Positions 5,246-8,610 of a stretch of DNA of 8,610 nt are shown here, piece after piece; position 1 is the first letter of the stretch, and each line of letters begins with the position of its first letter. The DNA is from Candidatus Atribacteria bacterium 4572_76 (GTDB lineage: Bacteria > Atribacterota > Phoenicimicrobiia > Phoenicimicrobiales > Phoenicimicrobiaceae). Made by a program: the position numbers and the translations under genes. The notes beneath the pieces were generated by a model, which had not been told where the DNA came from, made no database searches, and worked only from the letters and a program-made list of their open reading frames with translations. The stretch lies in contig NBMG01000051.1 in NCBI GenBank assembly GCA_002084865.1, forward strand, positions 1 through 8,610. Direction: 5' to 3'.

Positions 5246-6595
5246 GTGTGGCACGCAAACTTTGTTCACCTACATGTACATACTGAATATAGTCTATTAG
5301 ATGGGGCCTGCCGAATATCAGAATTAGTCGCTCAAGCTAAAAAGCATAAAATGCCCGCCCTGGCTATTACCGATCATGGGGTTATGTATGGAGCGATACA
5401 ATTTTACAAAGAAGCTATTCGGCAGGGAGTAAAGCCTATAATAGGTTGTGAAATGTATGTTGCCCACCAAAGTAGGCTTGATAGATCCTCGCAGAGAAAA
5501 GAGACTCCTCATCATTTAATACTGCTGGTTAAAAACAATGAAGGCTATAAGAACTTAATCAAGTTAGTTACTTTATCTTATCTGGAAGGTTTTTATTATA
5601 AACCAAGAATTGATAAAGAAATATTGAGAGAACATAGTAATGGATTAATTGCTCTTTCGGCCTGCTTAAAAGGAGAAATCCCTCAATGCATTTTACAGAA
5701 AAATATTAAGAAGGCGAAAGAAGTAGCACTTGATTTTTTAGATATTTTCGGAGAAGATAATTTTTATTTAGAATTACAAAAAAACGGTATTCCCGAACAG
5801 GAGATTGTGAATGAAAATCTCATTGAAATAAGCCAGGAACTTTCTATCCCCCTTGTTGCGACCAATGACATCCATTATATCAATAAAGAAGATGCCCGTG
5901 CCCACGAAATTTTACTTTGTATCCAAACAGCTACTAATTTAAGTGATCCTAAACGCTTAAAATTTTCTACCGATGCCTTTTACTTTAATTCTCCCGAAGA
6001 GATGAAAGAAAATTTTTCAAAAGTTCCTCAGGCGCTTGAAAACACTATTCGTATTGCCGAAAAATGTAATTTGGAAATAGATTTTAGGCATGCTCACTTA
6101 CCAGAATTTAAGGTTCCTGCTGAACATAATATTAATACTTATTTAAAAGAGCTTTGTTACAAAGGGCTTAATGAGAGATATTCTGAGATTACAGAACAAT
6201 TAGAGGAAAGATTAGAGTACGAACTTTCAGTGATTAAAAAGATGGAATTCGAACCTTATTTTTTAATTGTGTGGGATTTTGTAAGATATGCCAAAGAAAA
6301 AGGAATCATGGTAGGGCCCGGCCGTGGTTCTGCAGCAGGGAGCTTAGTTGCCTATTGTCTAAATATTACCAATATTGACCCTATCGCCTACGGATTACTG
6401 TTTGAAAGATTTTTAAACCCTGAAAGAATTAGTATGCCAGATTTTGATATTGATTTTTGTTATGAGCGAAGAGAAGAAGTAATTGACTATGTTTCAAAAA
6501 AATATGGTAATGATAAAGTAGCTCAGATAATTACTTTTGGTACTATGGCAGCCTCATGCTGCAGGCATAGTTCTTTCTCGAAAGCCACTGACTGA
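5246..6595 (+). CDS. dnaE: DnaE fragment 1: PHP domain and first palm segment
   Basis: It starts at GTG 5246, with GGGGG at 5232-5236 as likely SD, and gives the standard DnaE N-terminus FVHLHVHTEYSLLDGA with the PHP metal-binding HxHxH, then ITDHGVMYGAIQFY and KPIIGCEMYVA. Later landmarks are VGPGRGSAAGSL (356-367) and MPDFDIDF with catalytic Asp401 and Asp403, the same numbers as in E. coli. Homology ends at TFGTMAA (residue 436, base 6553); the remaining 13 residues to TGA 6593-6595 are out of frame. Normally FGTMAA continues with an IRDVGR segment and the thumb, which is absent. The gene follows the inverted-repeat element rather than a visible promoter. Confidence 0.88.
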   Translation: MWHANFVHLHVHTEYSLLDGACRISELVAQAKKHKMPALAITDHGVMYGAIQFYKEAIRQGVKPIIGCEMYVAHQSRLDRSSQRKETPHHLILLVKNNEGYKNLIKLVTLSYLEGFYYKPRIDKEILREHSNGLIALSACLKGEIPQCILQKNIKKAKEVALDFLDIFGEDNFYLELQKNGIPEQEIVNENLIEISQELSIPLVATNDIHYINKEDARAHEILLCIQTATNLSDPKRLKFSTDAFYFNSPEEMKENFSKVPQALENTIRIAEKCNLEIDFRHAHLPEFKVPAEHNINTYLKELCYKGLNERYSEITEQLEERLEYELSVIKKMEFEPYFLIVWDFVRYAKEKGIMVGPGRGSAAGSLVAYCLNITNIDPIAYGLLFERFLNPERISMPDFDIDFCYERREEVIDYVSKKYGNDKVAQIITFGTMAASCCRHSSFSKATD

Positions 6596-7805
6596 TTACA
6601 TCCCTCTACAAAAAACCGCTGAAGGAGAAATATGTACCCAGTATGCTATGGCTGAATTGGAAGAACTGGGATTATTGAAAATGGATTTTTTGGGACTTCG
6701 CACTTTGACTGTTATAAGCAATGCTTTGAAAATAATAAAACATACCCGGGAAGAAGAGGTTGACATAAACAAGATTCCTTTGGATGATAAAAAAGTATAC
6801 AAGATGTTATCTAAAGGAAAATGTGCCGGTATTTTCCAATTAGAGAGTGAAGGGATGAGAGATTTAGTTAAAAGATTAAAACCTGAAAGCATGGAAGATA
6901 TTACTGCCTTGCTGGCATTGTATAGACCAGGGCCCCTGGGGAGTGGTATGATCGAAGATTTTATCAATGGGAAGAGGGGAATTGTAGAAATAAAATATGC
7001 GCATCCTCGATTAGAACCCATATTAAAAGAAACTTATGGGGTAATCGTCTATCAGGAACAGGTTATGAAAATTGCCAGTGAATTGGCTGGGTTTACTCTG
7101 GGACAGGCAGATATCCTGCGAAAAGCTATGGGGAAAAAACAGAAAGGAGTGATGGAAAAACAACGGGAACTTTTTATAAAAGGTGCCCAAAAAAACAATA
7201 TTAAAAAAAATACAGCTGCTGAAATATTTGATTTGATTGCCTATTTTGCCGGATACGGTTTTAATAAATCTCACAGCGTTTCTTACGCTTTTATATCATA
7301 TCAGACCGCCTACTTAAAAACTCATTATACCATAGAATATATGGCTTCTTTACTTACTAGTATTATGGGAAACAACGATAAAGTAGCTTTGTATATAAAA
7401 GAATGCCGGAATATGAATATTGAAATACTACCTCCCGATATAAATCAGAGTTTAGTAAATTTCACTGTAGTAGGGGGAAAGGCTATTCGTTTTGGGTTAG
7501 CTGCCGTGAAAAATGTTGGTGAAAAAGCCATAAAAAGTATTATTGAAGAACGTAAAAGAAATTCTAATTTTACTTCTTTGCTCGATTTTTGCCAGAGAGT
7601 TGATTTAAGAGTAGTAAATAAGAGGGTAATCGAAAGTTTAATAAAGTGTGGTGCCTTTGATTCTATCGGTGCAAGAAGATCCCAATTATTGGCGGCTTTA
7701 GATGTATCATTAAAAAACGGGCAGGAGTATCAAAAATCCAAGAGAAATGGGCAGACTTCAATCTTTGATCTTTTCGAAGATAATACCTCAAATAAGATAA
7801 GATAG
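6537..7805 (+). CDS. dnaE: DnaE fragment 2: second palm segment, fingers, HhH and clamp-binding motif
   Basis: The frame can be read from TTG 6537, but its first six codons overlap fragment 1 in another frame. Homology begins at His 6555 in HAAGIVLSRKPLTDYIPLQK, so this is not an independent gene. LLKMDFLGLRTL carries the third catalytic Asp (6684-6686; Asp555 in E. coli). Finger motifs follow: YRPGPLGSGMIEDFINGK, YQEQVMKIASELAGF, LRKAMGKKQ and FNKSHSVSYAFISYQTAYLK. The helix-hairpin-helix region is IRFGLAAVKNVGEKAI. Near the end QTSIFDLF matches the internal sliding-clamp motif (QADMF in E. coli). The frame then ends within about 15 codons at TAG 7803-7805, where the linker and OB fold should follow. 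Confidence 0.88.
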   Translation: MVLWQPHAAGIVLSRKPLTDYIPLQKTAEGEICTQYAMAELEELGLLKMDFLGLRTLTVISNALKIIKHTREEEVDINKIPLDDKKVYKMLSKGKCAGIFQLESEGMRDLVKRLKPESMEDITALLALYRPGPLGSGMIEDFINGKRGIVEIKYAHPRLEPILKETYGVIVYQEQVMKIASELAGFTLGQADILRKAMGKKQKGVMEKQRELFIKGAQKNNIKKNTAAEIFDLIAYFAGYGFNKSHSVSYAFISYQTAYLKTHYTIEYMASLLTSIMGNNDKVALYIKECRNMNIEILPPDINQSLVNFTVVGGKAIRFGLAAVKNVGEKAIKSIIEERKRNSNFTSLLDFCQRVDLRVVNKRVIESLIKCGAFDSIGARRSQLLAALDVSLKNGQEYQKSKRNGQTSIFDLFEDNTSNKIR

Positions 7806-8239
7806 AAATAATAGCGTTTCCTAAGGTTTACGAAAAATGCAAAGAAATGATAAAAAAAGATGAGATTATCATAACGGAAGGACATATTGATGTGGCGGAA
7901 GGTAAGACAAAAATCATTGCTGAGAAGATATCTCTTTTGGAAAAATATGTAGAAAATAGAAGACCCGCTCCTAAAAGGGAAAATAAAAATCAGAATCTTA
8001 CTGAAGAACTTCATCTTGAGATTAACACGAAAAAAAACGAACCCAACCTTTTAAGAAAGTTAAAAGAAATATTTTACGATTATCCCGGGAAAAGTCAAGT
8101 AATACTACATTTTAAGGATAATGATAAAACTATATTACATGCCATAGATAAAAAATATTCAGTCAACATTAATGATAAATTTATAAAAGAGATTCGTGGT
8201 ATTTTAGGAAATGAAAAAGTGTGGACAGAAAAATGTTAA
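7802..8239 (+). CDS. dnaE: DnaE fragment 3: half of OB fold and C-terminal tau-binding region
   Basis: In the frame open from 7796, coding similarity begins with IEIIAFPKVYEKCKEMIKKD and EIIITEGHIDVAEGKTKIIA, the second half of the DnaE OB fold (compare the LEVMLF segment and the ILIVSGQVS strand of E. coli). It continues to LLRKLKEIFYDYPGKSQVIL and FIKEIRGILGNEKVW, the C-terminal region that in E. coli binds tau. The first ATG is at 7847, inside the OB fold and without an SD, so independent translation is unlikely. About 90-100 residues expected between the clamp motif and this point are not present. Base composition and codon use match the other fragments, as expected if all were one gene. 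Confidence 0.85.
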   Translation: MEIIAFPKVYEKCKEMIKKDEIIITEGHIDVAEGKTKIIAEKISLLEKYVENRRPAPKRENKNQNLTEELHLEINTKKNEPNLLRKLKEIFYDYPGKSQVILHFKDNDKTILHAIDKKYSVNINDKFIKEIRGILGNEKVWTEKC

Positions 8240-8276
8240 AAAATAATAAAAATCACTATTAAAGGGTGTATCTATA

Positions 8277-8504
8277 ATGTGGAAAGTTATTTATATCGCT
8301 AAGGATATTTTGTTAGCCAGAAATTTAGAAAAAATACTAAAAGAAAATGGAATTGCCACTATCTTAAATCAATTAGAAGTGGAAAAAGATGAATTAAACG
8401 GAAATGTAGAAATATTAGTTCCTAAATATGAAACTCAGGAAGCAGTTGATTTAATCAGCCAAGCCCTGATTTATGATGATAATTTAAGAGAGGATTATAA
8501 TTAA
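8277..8504 (+). CDS. Small DUF2007-like protein downstream of dnaE
   Basis: A 75-residue protein starting MWKVIYIAKDILLARNLEKI and containing NVEILVPKYETQEAVDLI. The pattern MW-x-VIYIA, a helix around LEKILKENGI, and EILVP followed by a helix fits the small ferredoxin-like DUF2007 (putative signal-transducing) family. In Firmicutes and relatives a protein of this kind commonly sits just after dnaE, and some of these carry a mistaken glutamate decarboxylase name. The function is unknown. ATG 8277 has the SD AAAGGGTG (8261-8268) 8 bases upstream. It lies 37 bases after dnaE in the same direction, so co-transcription is likely. No internal break is seen. Confidence 0.75.
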   Translation: MWKVIYIAKDILLARNLEKILKENGIATILNQLEVEKDELNGNVEILVPKYETQEAVDLISQALIYDDNLREDYN

Positions 8505-8538
8505 CTCGTATCTCGTATCTCGTGAATCGTATCTCGTA
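8505..8538 (+). repeat. Heptamer array CTCGTAT (about 5 units) before second four-helix-bundle gene
   Basis: Starting at the base after the preceding stop codon: CTCGTAT twice, then CTCGTGA, ATCGTAT and CTCGTA, all in one 7-base phase. The unit differs from the AGTATCG unit at 4903-4933, but its length, its position directly after a stop codon and its place before a four-helix-bundle start are the same. A matching inverted array would be expected beyond the window. Confidence 0.85.
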
Positions 8539-8548
8539 AAGGAAACAG

Positions 8549-8610
8549 ATGGACAAGAAAATTAAAAATTTTAGAGATTTAGATATATGGAAAAAAGGTA
8601 TAGAAATAGT
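8549..8610 (+). CDS. Second four-helix-bundle protein (S23/IVP family), 5' end only
   Basis: The ATG at 8549 is preceded by AAAGGA (8538-8543) and opens KIKNFRDLDIWKKGIEI, running off the window after 20 codons. It aligns without gaps to the start of the gene at 4963 (shared KIKNF, DL, IW, KGIE), and the DNA is also clearly related. It is therefore a second copy of the same family in the same orientation within 3.6 kb. Whether this copy is full length cannot be seen. Confidence 0.8.
   Translation, partial: MDKKIKNFRDLDIWKKGIEI

Larger units (their letters stand above)
5246..8239 (+). pseudogene. dnaE: dnaE, DNA polymerase III alpha subunit, interrupted by two internal deletions
   Basis: Three successive open frames encode, in order and without overlap of content, one DnaE protein: the N-terminal PHP domain and palm (to 6553), the rest of palm plus fingers and clamp-binding motif (6555-7802), and the OB-fold half plus tau-binding tail (7802-8236). 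They add up to about 997 residues, against about 1,150 expected. Against E. coli DnaE as remembered, about 72 residues (the thumb) are missing at the first junction and about 90-100 (after the clamp motif, including the N-terminal half of the OB fold) at the second. Both junctions change frame. As written no functional replicase results. Because dnaE is normally essential, either another copy exists or the deletions are assembly errors. Confidence 0.8.

Noticed and set aside
6537..6600. Programmed frameshift or intein in dnaE
   Set aside because: Conserved sequence is missing at the junction rather than inserted, and no slippery heptamer or intein splice motif is present.
7023..7274. Minus-strand open frame rich in Phe and Ser inside dnaE
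   Set aside because: It is complementary to Lys/Glu-rich coding sequence of the finger domain and has the composition of a shadow frame.

Overview
The window is AT-rich bacterial DNA with strong Shine-Dalgarno sites, sigma70-type promoters and several intergenic gaps packed with short repeats. Gene content (HflK/HflC, a class II aldolase next to a PPi-type phosphofructokinase, DnaE followed by a small DUF2007-like protein) and the presence of four-helix-bundle (S23/IVP family) genes suggest an uncultivated low-GC anaerobe of the Atribacterota/Omnitrophota kind. That placement is an impression from style, not a demonstrated assignment.

Layout: (1) 1-108 is the tail of an unrecognised gene. 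(2) 109-546 is non-coding and almost wholly made of repeats: period-7 tandem arrays, two REP-like palindromes and a GTCATTGCGAG-type block. (3) 547-2417 on the minus strand is an overlapping hflK-hflC operon with a good promoter at 2454-2482. (4) 2418-2995 is a divergent intergenic region with octamer arrays placed just upstream of both promoters, a heptamer array and a REPIN-like doublet. (5) 2996-4899 on the plus strand is a translationally coupled fba-pfp pair for the upper part of glycolysis; the pfp product carries the Asp/Lys pair typical of pyrophosphate use. (6) 4903-5223 is a compact element: a truncated four-helix-bundle gene between 31-bp inverted repeats (29/31 matching), each repeat being itself a tandem array of a 7-mer. 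(7) 5246-8239 is dnaE (DNA polymerase III alpha), recognisable from PHP domain to C-terminus but lacking two internal blocks (roughly 70 and 90-100 residues), each junction shifting the frame. (8) 8277-8504 is a small DUF2007-like gene. (9) 8505-8610 starts a second four-helix-bundle gene, again directly preceded by a heptamer array, this time of a different 7-mer.

The most noteworthy pattern is the association of locus-specific period-7 arrays with intergenic gaps and with four-helix-bundle genes, in one case as matching inverted termini. This resembles the layout of 23S rRNA intervening sequences but lies between protein genes, and could be an under-described mobile or RNA-processed element family. 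The second is the broken dnaE. Because dnaE is normally essential and a third deletion truncates the neighbouring four-helix-bundle gene, assembly collapse has to be excluded before any biological reading.
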